Source: Candidatus Nomurabacteria bacterium RIFCSPHIGHO2_12_FULL_42_19
GTDB taxonomy: Bacteria; Patescibacteriota; Minisyncoccia; Phycocordibacterales; UBA9973
Reading direction: 5' to 3'
NCBI GenBank assembly: GCA_001786955.1
Contig: MFUM01000010.1
Span: forward strand, 1 to 43,990
Length of the DNA: 43,990 bases
Numbering within the stretch: position 1 is the first letter of the stretch; each line of letters starts with the position of its first letter. Of this stretch, positions 15,896 to 25,800 are shown in pieces. Below the pieces are notes generated by a model that ran no database searches, was not told where the DNA came from, and saw only the letters and a program-made list of their open reading frames with translations. The position numbers and the translations under genes are program-made.

Positions 15896-17121
15896 AAAAA
15901 CTCATTAAAAGCGAAGAAAAAAGGCAGGCCGAGGGACTGGAATTGATCCCCTCGGAGAACTACGTTTCGGAGGATGTTTTAAGGGCGAATGGTTCTGTTT
16001 TTACCAACAAGTATTCCGAAGGCTATCCAGGGCGCAGGTATTATGGCGGGCAGGATTTTACCGACCAAGTAGAAACTCTCGCAATTGAACGCGCCTGCAA
16101 ACTTTTTAACTGCAAATATGCCAATGTTCAGCCGCATTCTGGAGCTCCGGCAAACTTGGCTGTCTATGCCGCGCTTCTTTCACCCGGAGACACGGTTCTC
16201 GGTATGGATTTATCACACGGAGGACACTTGACTCATGGGCATCCAATGACACTTCCGGCTAAGATTTATAAATTTGTTACTTACAAAATGAAAAATCCGG
16301 ATACTGGGGAAATAGATTATGAAGAGATGAGACGAGTGGCGATAGCCGAAAAGCCAAAGCTAATTATTGCCGGTTTTTCTGCTTATTCCAAAACATTAAA
16401 CTATAAAAAGTTTGTGGAAATTGCGCGTGAAGTGGGGGCCATCACGATGGCGGATATGGCACACATTGCCGGACTTATCGCCGCGGGAGTTCTGCGCAAT
16501 CCTTTTGACGACGGCTTTGACATCATCACTTCCACCACTCATAAAACTCTACGTGGCCCGCGCGGAGGGATTATACTTACCCGCGAAGACGAAGAGATAG
16601 CCAAGAAAATTGACAAAGCGATTTTCCCCGGCATCCAGGGCGGTCCGCATATGCATACTATCGCCGCTAAGGCCGTCGCTTTCGGAGAAGCGATGACCCC
16701 GAAATTCAAAAAATACGCTTTGCAGATTTTAAAAAACGCGAAGGCTATGGAACAGGTTTTCCATAAAAACAAAATTCGCATGATAGGCGGAGGCACCGAT
16801 AATCACCTTATTTTAGCGGATGTTTTCGGCTCCTTGGGCGTTACGGGTAAAGAAGCACAGACGGTGCTTGACGAAGTAGGTATTACTCTTAATATGAATT
16901 CTATCGCCGGGGATACCAGGAAACCCCTTGACCCTTCCGGCATCCGTTTCGGCACTCCGGCCATAACCACCCGCGGATTCAAAGAGAAAGAATGCGCATG
17001 TGTAGCCGAATTGATGATAAAGGTTCTCAAAAACAAAGATAATAAAAAAATAAAAGAATCGGTGCATAAGGAAATAAAAAAACTTGCCAAGAAGTTTCCG
17101 ATACCAAAAAAGTTTGTTTAA
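15877..17121 (+). CDS. glyA: Serine hydroxymethyltransferase
   Basis: 414-residue PLP enzyme that converts serine and tetrahydrofolate to glycine and methylene-tetrahydrofolate, the carbon donor for dTMP synthesis. Conserved parts are LIPSENYVS, NKYSEGYPGRRYYGG, NVQPHSGAPANLAVY, DLSHGGHLTHG, and the PLP lysine in TSTTHKTLRGPRGG. The C-terminal half has TDNHLILAD and SGIRFGTPAITTRG. Length is standard. The start overlaps the preceding gene by 19 bases, but a separate extended -10 box fixes it. The next gene begins directly after the stop. Confidence 0.96.
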   Translation: MRDKKIEKLIKSEEKRQAEGLELIPSENYVSEDVLRANGSVFTNKYSEGYPGRRYYGGQDFTDQVETLAIERACKLFNCKYANVQPHSGAPANLAVYAALLSPGDTVLGMDLSHGGHLTHGHPMTLPAKIYKFVTYKMKNPDTGEIDYEEMRRVAIAEKPKLIIAGFSAYSKTLNYKKFVEIAREVGAITMADMAHIAGLIAAGVLRNPFDDGFDIITSTTHKTLRGPRGGIILTREDEEIAKKIDKAIFPGIQGGPHMHTIAAKAVAFGEAMTPKFKKYALQILKNAKAMEQVFHKNKIRMIGGGTDNHLILADVFGSLGVTGKEAQTVLDEVGITLNMNSIAGDTRKPLDPSGIRFGTPAITTRGFKEKECACVAELMIKVLKNKDNKKIKESVHKEIKKLAKKFPIPKKFV

Positions 17122-17991
17122 ATGAAAATCCCAACCAAAAAACTAAAAACAGGTTTTGAGATGCCGGTTTTTGGTCTTGGGACTTGGCAAATGGGTGGTC
17201 GCAAAGAACACGACTTGGACAACGACGATGAGGCGGATATTTTATCTATCAGAACAGCCATTGATTCCGGAATTACCCACATAGATACGGCAGAGATTTA
17301 TGCCAACGGATATTCGGAAATTTTACTCGGAAAAGCCATAAAAGGATATGATCGCTCGAAACTTTTTCTTGTTTCCAAAGTTCATGCCGAGAATATGTCT
17401 TACGAAAATGTGATAAATTCTTGTAAGAAAAGTTTGGAAAGAATAGAAACCGCATATCTGGATTTATATCTTTTACACAGACATAATCCCGACCTCGATT
17501 TAAAACAAACGATTAAGGCCTTGGATTATCTGGTAGAGCAGGATTTGGTAAAAAATATCGGAGTGGCCAATTTTAATAAAGAATTTCTAGCTGAGGCCCA
17601 ATCTTATACAAAAAACAAAATAGTTTGCAATCAGGTGCATTACAATTTGGAATTTCGCGAACCGGAAGTCACCAGTCTGCTAAATTATTGTCAGAACAAT
17701 GATGTTTTTCTGGTGGCCTGGAGGCCAGTTGGTAAAGGCAATTTATTGGAAAATATTCCCAGCATCGTGAAAGAAATGTGTGATAAGTATCAAAAAACTC
17801 CCGCTGAAATTGCCATCAATTGGCTTATTTCCCAGCCCTATATTTTGACTTTATCAAAAACTAGGAATATCGAACACCTTAGAGATAATTTAAATGCTAT
17901 TGGTTGGGAAATGGAGCAGAACGATATAGAAAAGTTGAGAAAAGAATATCCTAATCAAAAAAATATTTCCGACACCGTTCCGTTGGGTTAA
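17122..17991 (+). CDS. Aldo/keto reductase
   Basis: 289-residue NADP(H)-dependent (beta/alpha)8 oxidoreductase. The catalytic tetrad is visible: Asp and Tyr in HIDTAEIYANG, Lys in LVSKVH, His in YLLHRHNPD. Cofactor-binding segments (IGVANFN, CNQVHYN, LSKTRNIEHLRDN) are present. The substrate, some carbonyl compound, cannot be predicted. It starts immediately after the glyA stop and is probably co-transcribed; the Nudix gene follows seven bases later. Confidence 0.92.
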   Translation: MKIPTKKLKTGFEMPVFGLGTWQMGGRKEHDLDNDDEADILSIRTAIDSGITHIDTAEIYANGYSEILLGKAIKGYDRSKLFLVSKVHAENMSYENVINSCKKSLERIETAYLDLYLLHRHNPDLDLKQTIKALDYLVEQDLVKNIGVANFNKEFLAEAQSYTKNKIVCNQVHYNLEFREPEVTSLLNYCQNNDVFLVAWRPVGKGNLLENIPSIVKEMCDKYQKTPAEIAINWLISQPYILTLSKTRNIEHLRDNLNAIGWEMEQNDIEKLRKEYPNQKNISDTVPLG

Positions 17992-17998
17992 TAACAAC

Positions 17999-18421
17999 AT
18001 GGAAGACCAAAAACCAAAAATCGGGATAGGCATAATGATATTAAAGGACGACAAAGTGTTGCTTGGTAGGCGCAAAGGTTCGCATGGAGCGGGCGAATAT
18101 GCTTTTCCCGGCGGGCATTTGGAATATATGGAGTCATTTGAGGACTGTGCGAAGCGGGAGACATTGGAAGAAACCGGACTGACGATAAAGAACGTCCGTT
18201 TTAACTGCGTTTCCAATGTCACTTCTTATCCGCCGAAACATTACGTACACATAGGTCTCGTTGCCGACTGGGAAAGCGGGGAGCCGCAAGTCTTGGAGCC
18301 GGACAAGCGTGAAAACTGGGAATGGTGTGATATAAATAATTTACCTTCGCCTTTATTTGATTTTTGCAAACTGGAGTTTGAGGCTTATAAAACAGGCAAC
18401 AAGTATTATGATGGAAAATAA
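17999..18421 (+). CDS. Nudix hydrolase (NUDT15/MutT-like)
   Basis: 140 residues. The Nudix box runs from GHLEYMESFEDC to RETLEETGL and has all the consensus Gly, Glu and Arg positions. FPGGH before the box, the N-terminal IGIGIMILKDDKVLLGRRKG strand and the EWCDINNLP end fit NUDT15/MutT-type nucleotide diphosphatases that remove damaged or non-canonical NTPs. The exact substrate is inferred by similarity only. It is the first of three Nudix genes in a nucleotide-pool cluster and follows the aldo/keto reductase after seven bases. Confidence 0.9.
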   Translation: MEDQKPKIGIGIMILKDDKVLLGRRKGSHGAGEYAFPGGHLEYMESFEDCAKRETLEETGLTIKNVRFNCVSNVTSYPPKHYVHIGLVADWESGEPQVLEPDKRENWEWCDINNLPSPLFDFCKLEFEAYKTGNKYYDGK

Positions 18422-18426
18422 TTAAT

Positions 18427-18900
18427 ATGCCACACATTCATGAAAAAATTGATTACTGTGTAGAAGTTTTTATTGTTTATAAAAATAAAGTTTTGTTGCG
18501 GATGCACGACAAATATAAAATTTGGCTTTCGGTCGGTGGGCATATTGAACTTCACGAAGACCCCGTAGAAACTGCGCTCCGGGAAGTGAAGGAGGAAGTC
18601 GGCCTTGAAGTGAAAATCATTGGCGATGCGCACGGACCGCTGAACGGCAAGCCGGAAAACCGCGGATACACTTACTTAATTCCTCCGCGATATTTAGGAA
18701 GACATCCGGTAAATGAAAATCATGAACATATTGCTTTTGTTTATTTTGCTACATCTACTACCGATGTTTTGTCTGATTCGGTAAGTGAACACGAAAGGTC
18801 GCATACTCGCTGGGTTAATATGGAAGAACTAGGAAAAATGGAACTCATACCTAATGTGCGTTTTTATGCAACCGAAGCATTAAAAGAATTAAGTCAATAA
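18427..18900 (+). CDS. Nudix hydrolase
   Basis: 157 residues. The Nudix box from GHIELHEDPVETA to REVKEEVGL is complete, with SVGGHIE in front. The N-terminal strand is EVFIVYKNKVLLRMHDKYK and the middle holds the segment NRGYTYLIPPRYLGRH. It starts five bases after the previous Nudix gene and ends three bases before the CYTH gene, so they are one operon. The substrate is unknown. Confidence 0.88.
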   Translation: MPHIHEKIDYCVEVFIVYKNKVLLRMHDKYKIWLSVGGHIELHEDPVETALREVKEEVGLEVKIIGDAHGPLNGKPENRGYTYLIPPRYLGRHPVNENHEHIAFVYFATSTTDVLSDSVSEHERSHTRWVNMEELGKMELIPNVRFYATEALKELSQ

Positions 18901-18903
18901 TTT

Positions 18904-19452
18904 ATGATTGAAGTTGAAAAAAAATTTCGGCCAACAGATATGCAACTAAAAATGATGCTTGAAGAAGCAGAGTTTTTGGGTGAGAAAATTTTAGAAGATT
19001 TTTATTACGACTATCCAGATTATCGTTTATTTAAAAATTATGTGTATTTTCGCAATAGAAACGGAAATTTTGAGCTTAAAATAGGTGATGACGAAATTAC
19101 TGGCATCTCTGATGAAATAGAAAATGAAAAAGATATAAAACTTTATTTTAAAACCAAAAAACCACTCCCTGATTTTATTGCTGAAAACCTTGTCCCAACT
19201 ATTCACTACAAAACGGCAAGAAAAAAATATAAAAAAATGGAATTTGCTATAGATATTGACGAGCTTGATTTTGGTTATAAATGCATTGAAATAGAATTAC
19301 TTGTATCAGACAAATCAAAAGTGCAAGATGCAAAGAGAAAGATTGTAGAATTTGCCCAACATTATAATTTTGAGATAAAAGGTGTGCCAGCCAAGCGTAG
19401 AGAATATTTTAGATTAGTTAAGCCAGAAATTTATAAAGAACTGTATAAATAG
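18904..19452 (+). CDS. CYTH-domain protein (triphosphate tunnel metalloenzyme, thiamine-triphosphatase-like)
   Basis: 182 residues. It starts with the CYTH signature ExExK (IEVEKKF, Glu3, Glu5, Lys7). Later tunnel-type segments are YVYFRNRNGNFELKIG, TARKKYKKMEFAIDIDELDFG and KCIEIELLV. CYTH proteins hydrolyse tripolyphosphate, thiamine triphosphate or nucleoside triphosphates, or form cAMP; this one most resembles the thiamine-triphosphatase group by its start and size. Its setting among Nudix, tmk and dut genes favours a role in triphosphate cleanup, which is inference. Confidence 0.82.
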   Translation: MIEVEKKFRPTDMQLKMMLEEAEFLGEKILEDFYYDYPDYRLFKNYVYFRNRNGNFELKIGDDEITGISDEIENEKDIKLYFKTKKPLPDFIAENLVPTIHYKTARKKYKKMEFAIDIDELDFGYKCIEIELLVSDKSKVQDAKRKIVEFAQHYNFEIKGVPAKRREYFRLVKPEIYKELYK

Positions 19453-19461
19453 AACAATTTT

Positions 19462-19470
19462 TGATATAGT
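19462..19470 (+). promoter_or_regulatory. Extended -10 promoter of tmk (leaderless)
   Basis: TGATATAGT ends 6 bases before the tmk ATG at 19477; no SD is present. Confidence 0.55.
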
Positions 19471-19476
19471 TCCTGT

Positions 19477-20193
19477 ATGGCAAAAAAGGGAAAACTCATA
19501 GTAATAGACGGCACGGATGGGAGCGGGAAGGCTACCCAAACCGAACTTTTAATCAAGCATTTAAAAAAGGACGGCCACAAGGTAAAAGTTGTTGATTTCC
19601 CCGACTACTCCTCGAACTTTTTTGGAAAATTTATCGGACACTGCCTCTCCGAGCAATATTATAATTTTGTAAAAGTGCATCCGAAAATTGCGTCCGTGCT
19701 TTATGCGGCAGACAGATTTGAATCAAGTGCAAAAATTAAAAAATGGCTCAAAGAAGGGAATATTATCATTGCTGACAGATATGCGAGCGCCAACCAGATT
19801 CATCAGGGAGGAAAAATCGCCAATACAAAAAAAAGGAAGAACTTTCTCAAATGGCTTGCGGAGATGGAATATAAAGTTTTTAAAATTCCCAGACCGGATG
19901 CCGTTTTTTATTTAAGTGTGCCTATTCCTATTGTTTTGAAATTAATGAGAGAGCGAAATAAAAACGGCGATAAAGATGAAAAGCGAAATTATTTAGGCAG
20001 GAAAAAAGCAAAAAAACAAGATGTTCACGAGAAAGATGTTAAATTTTTGGAAAATTCACGCAAAAGCGCACTTTGGCTGGCGAAAACCCAAAAAGGTTGG
20101 ATTAAAATAGAATGCGTAAAAAATAGTATTTTAGAAACCCGCGAAAATATTCATAAAAAAATTTATGAAAAGATTAAAAAAATTTTAAAATGA
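19477..20193 (+). CDS. tmk: Thymidylate kinase
   Basis: 238 residues; phosphorylates dTMP to dTDP. Walker A is GTDGSGKATQ (Gly12 to Gln21), with VDFPDY for the dTMP site, the ADRFESS helix and ADRYASANQIHQGG as the DRY-type motif. The C-terminal part has a Lys-rich lid-like region (NYLGRKKAKKQDVHEKD) and is longer than the ~210 residues of typical bacterial Tmk. It has its own leaderless promoter. The stop overlaps the next Nudix start (ATGA), which ties dTMP activation to pool cleaning. Confidence 0.93.
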   Translation: MAKKGKLIVIDGTDGSGKATQTELLIKHLKKDGHKVKVVDFPDYSSNFFGKFIGHCLSEQYYNFVKVHPKIASVLYAADRFESSAKIKKWLKEGNIIIADRYASANQIHQGGKIANTKKRKNFLKWLAEMEYKVFKIPRPDAVFYLSVPIPIVLKLMRERNKNGDKDEKRNYLGRKKAKKQDVHEKDVKFLENSRKSALWLAKTQKGWIKIECVKNSILETRENIHKKIYEKIKKILK

Positions 20194-20675
20194 GAATTCC
20201 AATTGTTGATGAACAGGATGAAATAATCGGGTATAAGGACAGGAGGGACAGAAACCCTAAAGATATTTGTCGAGTCACCGGTCTTTGGCTGACAGACCCA
20301 GAAGGCAATATATTACTTGCACAAAGATCACTAGACAACAATCACGATCCTGGTAAATGGGCTCCTGCTGTTTCGGGAACTGTGGAAGAAGGAGAAACTT
20401 ATGAGTTGAATATGATAAAAGAAACCGAAGAAGAAATAGGACTCAAAAACCCACACCTTGTATTTGGTCCCAAATTTAGAAGGTCCACTAGCCATGAATA
20501 TTTCGCGCAATGTTTTACTGCCGTAGTTGACCATAATTATCCTTTTATAAAACAAGATGAAGAAGTTGAAAAAATAAGATGGTTTACTAAAAACGAAATT
20601 ATGAAATTTTTAAAAGAAAAACCGGAAATGTTTATACAAAGTTTTGAACCAATCGCGGAATATTTTTTAAAATGA
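20190..20675 (+). CDS. Nudix hydrolase (isopentenyl-diphosphate isomerase-like subgroup)
   Basis: 161 residues. The N-terminus IPIVDEQDEIIGYKDRRD and the segments GNILLAQRSLDN and GKWAPAVSGTVEEGE resemble the IDI/YfcD-like Nudix subgroup. The box runs from GTVEEGETYELN to KETEEEIGL; the consensus Arg of REUxEExGU is Lys here, while all Glu residues remain, so metal binding looks intact. Activity as a true IPP isomerase is unlikely given the length and the nucleotide-related neighbours. It overlaps tmk and dut by four bases on each side. Confidence 0.85.
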   Translation: MRIPIVDEQDEIIGYKDRRDRNPKDICRVTGLWLTDPEGNILLAQRSLDNNHDPGKWAPAVSGTVEEGETYELNMIKETEEEIGLKNPHLVFGPKFRRSTSHEYFAQCFTAVVDHNYPFIKQDEEVEKIRWFTKNEIMKFLKEKPEMFIQSFEPIAEYFLK

Positions 20676-21097
20676 AAATCAAAGTTAAAAAATTACACAA
20701 AGACGCGAAATTGCCGACGCATGGGCATCCTGGGGATGCGGGGATGGACTTTTATTCCGTGGAAGATGTAATTTTTCCGCCGGGAAAGCAGGTGCATGTG
20801 CATACAGGAGTGGCACTTGAGATACTCGAAGGGTATGTGGGACTGGTCTGGGACAAGTCCAGCGTTGCTTTTAATATGGGACTGAAGGTTATGGGCGGAG
20901 TAATAGATTCCAGTTATCGGGGAGAAATTGTCATGAATTTATTAAATGTTTCAAAAAAAGAAGTTATAATAGAAAAAGGGCATAAAGTGGCGCAAATGTT
21001 AATTCAAAAGTTTGAACATTGCGAGATTGAAGAAGCAAAAGACTTATCTGAAACTGTGCGGGGTCACGGACGCGAGGGGAGCACGGGGCACAAATGA
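20672..21097 (+). CDS. dut: dUTP diphosphatase
   Basis: 141-residue trimeric dUTPase; hydrolyses dUTP to dUMP, keeping uracil out of DNA and feeding dTMP synthesis. Motif 1 is PGDAGMDFYS, motif 2 WDKSSVAF, motif 3 GGVIDSSYRGEI with the catalytic Asp and Tyr, motif 4 KGHKVAQMLIQKF, and the flexible C-terminal motif 5 RGHGREGSTG. Motif 5 usually reads RGxGGFGSTG; the aromatic residue that stacks on uracil is absent here. The start overlaps the Nudix gene by four bases, and argS follows three bases later. Confidence 0.92.
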   Translation: MKIKVKKLHKDAKLPTHGHPGDAGMDFYSVEDVIFPPGKQVHVHTGVALEILEGYVGLVWDKSSVAFNMGLKVMGGVIDSSYRGEIVMNLLNVSKKEVIIEKGHKVAQMLIQKFEHCEIEEAKDLSETVRGHGREGSTGHK

Positions 21098-21100
21098 TTT

Positions 21101-22831
21101 ATGATAGAAGAAAAAATAAAAAAATTAATTAAGGAGGCTTTAAAGAATCTAAATATAGAATCTGGAAATTTTTCTGTTGAACATCCAGCTGATTTAACAA
21201 TGGGAGATTATTCTACTAACGTGGCGAAGTTAGCTAATGTAAAAAAATTAGAAACAAAAAACAAAAGATTTACTCGTGAAGAAGTTGCAGATATGATAGG
21301 TGGTTTTATAAATAGAAATAAACCAAAAGAAATTGAAAAAGTCGAAGAAAAAGCAGGTTTTATCAATTTCTATTTATCCCGAAAATTTTTCGCCGGTTCA
21401 ATTGAAGAAATTGTAAATAAAGCGAACAATGTCGGGAAAAACGATATTTTATCCGGTAAAAAAATAATGGTTGAATACACGGACCCGAACCCTTTTAAGC
21501 CTTTTCACATCGGGCATTTGATGACCAATGCCATCGGCGAATCAATAGCTAGAATCTTGGAACACTCCGGAGCCGCCGTCGCCCGGGCAAATTATCAGGG
21601 CGATATCGGGCTCCATGTGGCGAAAGCCATCTGGGGTCTTTTAAAAAATGAAAAATTACAAAATAAGTCCGGTTCGCATAATTTACAGGCCACGAACATT
21701 GGGCAAGCTTATATGCATGGCGCCGAGGCTTATGAAAATGATGAAGATTCCAAAAAAGAGATAGAGGAAATAAATAAGAAAATTTATGCCAGAAATGATA
21801 AAAAAATAAATGAGATATATCAATGGGGTTTTGATGTGACGATGGAAGCATTTGAAGACCTCTATAAAATGCTCGGCACAAAATTTGATTTTTACTTTTT
21901 GGAAAGCGCCATGGCGGATATCGGAAGGGATATTGTTAACGCGAATATGGACAAAGTTTTTGAAGAGTCCGACGGCGCCACCGTGTTCAAAGCCGAGAAA
22001 CACGACCCCAAGCTTCATACCAGGGTTTTCATTACATCTGCCGGCTTGCCAACCTACGAAACCAAAGAACTGGGGCTGACCGAAGAAAAATTCAAAACAA
22101 ATCCGGAAATGGATTTATCCATTATGATTACCGCCAATGAACAAATGAACTATATGCGTGTTGTCGCTAAAGCTATCTCGCTTATTCACCCGGATTTTGA
22201 AAAGAGGATGAAACACATTACTCACGGCATGATGCGTTTCGTGGGAGACAAAATGAGCTCCCGAAAAGGAAATGTAATTACCGGGGAGTCGCTTTTAAAT
22301 GACGCCCGCGACGCTATTTTGGAAAAGATGACCGACCGGGAATTTCCCAACGAGGAAAGGGAGAAAATTGCCTCAGACGTCGGCGTAGCGGCGATAAAAT
22401 ATTCTATTCTGAAGCAGTCTACGGGAGGGGATATTATTTATGATTTTGAAAACTCCATTTCTTTTGAAGGGGATTCCGGGCCGTATCTGCAATATTCCTG
22501 TGCCCGGGCAAATTCTGTCCTGGAAAAAGCGCAGAAGGAAAATATTTTGCCGGATTTTGAAGTCCTGCCCGGTGAAATTTTTGAAGTGGAAAAATTATTA
22601 TACAGATTTCCGGAAATTGTCTTCCGCTCCGCTTCCGAATACGAGCCACACTTTATCGCGAACTATCTGATTGAAGTTGCCCGCGCTTATAATAGCTTTT
22701 ATGGAAATACGGTCATCGTAAATAAAGAAGACAAAACTTCGCCTTACAAAATTGCTCTGACCTACGCTTTTTCTTTTGTCATGAAAACCGGCCTGCATCT
22801 GCTCGGCATCGAAGCTCCGGTAAAGATGTAA
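21101..22831 (+). CDS. argS: Arginyl-tRNA synthetase
   Basis: 576-residue class I synthetase charging tRNA-Arg. An Add1-type N-terminal domain covers residues ~1-100. It is followed by YTDPNPFKPFHIGHLMTNAIG with the HIGH motif, the YQGDIGLHVAKAIWG segment, and GDKMSSRKGN, a KMSKS-type motif that is often absent in ArgRS. The C-terminal DALR anticodon-binding domain has LQYSCARANSV, NYLIEVARAYNSFYG and the final TGLHLLGIEAP-KM end. It begins three bases after dut and ends about 30 bases before ileS. Confidence 0.95.
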   Translation: MIEEKIKKLIKEALKNLNIESGNFSVEHPADLTMGDYSTNVAKLANVKKLETKNKRFTREEVADMIGGFINRNKPKEIEKVEEKAGFINFYLSRKFFAGSIEEIVNKANNVGKNDILSGKKIMVEYTDPNPFKPFHIGHLMTNAIGESIARILEHSGAAVARANYQGDIGLHVAKAIWGLLKNEKLQNKSGSHNLQATNIGQAYMHGAEAYENDEDSKKEIEEINKKIYARNDKKINEIYQWGFDVTMEAFEDLYKMLGTKFDFYFLESAMADIGRDIVNANMDKVFEESDGATVFKAEKHDPKLHTRVFITSAGLPTYETKELGLTEEKFKTNPEMDLSIMITANEQMNYMRVVAKAISLIHPDFEKRMKHITHGMMRFVGDKMSSRKGNVITGESLLNDARDAILEKMTDREFPNEEREKIASDVGVAAIKYSILKQSTGGDIIYDFENSISFEGDSGPYLQYSCARANSVLEKAQKENILPDFEVLPGEIFEVEKLLYRFPEIVFRSASEYEPHFIANYLIEVARAYNSFYGNTVIVNKEDKTSPYKIALTYAFSFVMKTGLHLLGIEAPVKM

Positions 22832-22845
22832 AAATAAGGATAATG

Positions 22846-22854
22846 TGTTAAAAT
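22846..22854 (+). promoter_or_regulatory. Extended -10 promoter of ileS
   Basis: TGTTAAAAT ends 9 bases before the ileS ATG at 22864. The untranslated leader would be two bases or so; no SD is seen. Confidence 0.5.
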
Positions 22855-22863
22855 CAGTCAATA

Positions 22864-25800
22864 ATGGCTGAAAAAGAAACAAACAATACTAAATCCGATG
22901 CCGCATTTCGTGAAGAGCGTGTTTTGGAATTCTGGAAGGAAAATAAAGTTTTTGAAAAATCTCTGGAAAAAGAGTCGCCGAAAGGGCGCTATATTTTTTA
23001 CGACGGCCCGCCTTTTGCCACCGGGCAGATTCACTATGGGCATATTTTAGGGTCTACGGTAAAAGATGTCATCGGGCGGTATAAAACTATGCAAGGATTT
23101 TATGTGCCCAGAAAGTGGGGCTGGGATTGCCATGGCTTGCCGATTGAGAACATTGTTGAAAAAGAATTGGGTATTGCCGGGCACAAAGAAATTGAAAAAT
23201 ACGGCATTGACAAATTCGTTGAATATGCGCGAAGCAAAGTTTTACAATACGACAAAGATTGGGAAAAAGGAATTGAACGCATCGGGCGCTGGGTGGATTT
23301 TCGCGGACAGTATAAGACCATGGACAATACTTTCATTGAATCCGTCTGGTGGGCGCTTTCGGAACTCAATAAGAAAAATCTCATCTATGAAGGGATAAGA
23401 GTGCTGGCTTATTGCCCGAGGTGCGAAACGCCGATTGCCAACTCAGAAATCGCGATGGACAACAGCTACAAGGATATATCCGATATTTCCGTCTACGTGA
23501 AATTTGAACTGGAAGATGAACCCGGCACATACCTGCTTGCCTGGACGACGACGCCCTGGACCTTGCCGGGCAATACCGCTATTGCAATAAATAAAAATAT
23601 TGAATATGTGAAAGTAAAAGTAGCGAATGAGACATTAATATTGGCAAAAAAAACATTGCCAAATGCATTGAAGGATAAAGAATACTCTGTGCTGTGGAAA
23701 ATCAAAGGAGAAGACATCGTGGGCAGAAAATATAAGCCGGTTTTCCCGTATTATAAAAATTCGGAAGTTGCGCAAAATAAAAATATTTGGAAAGTGTGGT
23801 ATGCGGATTTTGTCACTGACGACCAGGGAACAGGCATCGCGCACGAGGCGCCGGCTTTTGGCGAGGACGATATGAATCTTGCAAAGCAAAATGATATTCC
23901 CTGGATAATTCATGTTGACGAAACCGGCAGATTCAAGCCAGAAGTCGCGGATTTTGCCGGTATGCAGGTAAAGCCAAAAGGGATTGAAAAAGACGACCAC
24001 CAAAAAGCCGACGTGGAAATCATTAAGTATTTGGCGAAAAATAATCTGCTCTTCGCGAAAGAAAAAATAATCCACTCTTATCCGCACTGCATGCGCTGCG
24101 ATACGCCGATTATTTATTACGCATTGCCTTCCTGGTTTATAAATATAGAAAAAGTAAAAGAAAATATCATAAAAAAAGCAGATAGCATGAATTGGATACC
24201 TGCACACTTAAAGGAAGGCAGATTTAAAAACATAGTGGAAAATGCCCCCGATTGGAATATTTCCAGAAATCGTTATTGGGCGAGCCCGCTTCCAATCTGG
24301 AAATGCGACAGATGCAGAAATAAAGTATTTATCAATTCCCTGGCAGACCTGAAAGATAAAACAAAAAAATCTGGCAATAAATATTTTGCGATACGGCACG
24401 GGGAGGCGGACAACATCATTTTAGACATTGCGACTTCCAATCAGCTTAAGGACGACAAGTATCATTTGACCGAAAAGGGAAGAAAAGAGGTATTGGCTTC
24501 GGCTCAGGCGTTAAAAGATAAAAAAATTGACATTGTTTTTGCATCCCCGCTTATCCGCACAAAAGAAACTGCGGAGATTGTAGCCAAAATAATAGGATTT
24601 TCCGCAACGGATATCATTTATGATGACCGGCTTCGCGAAGTTAATACGGGTGATTTTCACAACAAAAGAAGCGGTGACTACCATGCTTATTTTTCTTCTA
24701 CCGAAGAAAAATTTACAAAACATCCGCCGCACGGGGAAAATTTAACCGAGTTGAAATACCGGGTAATGGAATTTCTCTACGAAATTGAGAAAAAATATCA
24801 GGAAAAAAAGATTTTAATCGTGTCTCACGAATATGCTATCTGGATGATGTCCACCGGAATTTTCGGATGGAGCGACAGGCAAAGCGCGGAAGAAAAAAAC
24901 CAAAGAAAAGATTTTATTAAAACGGGCGAAGTAACAAATTTGCCGTTTGTCCAATTTCCGCATAATAAAAATTACGAGCTTGATTTACACCGGCCCTATA
25001 TTGATGAAGTTCCGCTGGTTTGTTCCTGCGGTAATGGCTTGGTGCGTATACCTGAAGTATTGGATTGCTGGTTTGAGTCCGGCTCTATGCCTTTTGCCCA
25101 AGACCACTATCCGTTTGAAAATAAAGAATGGCAAAAAAATAATTTTCCGGCAGGTTTCGTGGCCGAATATATAGCCCAGACCAGAACCTGGTTTTATTAT
25201 ACGCATGTCGTATCCGCAATGCTTTTCAACCATGCGCCGTTCAGGAATATTGTCACTACCGGGACCTTGCGGGCGGAAGACGGCGAAAAAATGTCCAAGT
25301 CAAAAAATAATTATCCCGACCCGTGGAGTTTTATTGATAAATATGGAGTTGATGCTTTGCGTATTTACCTTATGTCTTCAACTTTAATGAAGGGCGAGGA
25401 CGCGAATTTCTCGGAAAAAGCGGTGCAAGACATAGCAAGCAAGGTAATCGGACGGCTTTTCAACGTGCTGGCTTTTTATGAACTTTACCCCATATCAGAG
25501 CAAGCTCAGTACGGGGCAGGCCGGGATAAACCAAAGTCGGACAATGTGCTGGACCAATGGATTTTGTTCCGATTTGATGAAACGCTGAGTGAAATTACAA
25601 AGGGTATGGAGAACTATGACATAGCGGAAGCTACCAGGCCGATTGATTTGTTTATAGACGACCTGTCCACTTGGTATCTGCGCCGTTCGCGCGAGCGAAT
25701 CAAAAATGGGGACGGAGAAGCAAAAAAAACCCTGTATTATGTTTTAAAAAATCTGGCAAAACTGATAGCGCCGTTCGCGCCATTTACCGCCGAGGACATC

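Noticed and set aside
24376-24975. IleRS insertion as an assembly chimera
   Set aside because: The frame is continuous, the domain borders fall at a loop, and codon use matches on both sides.
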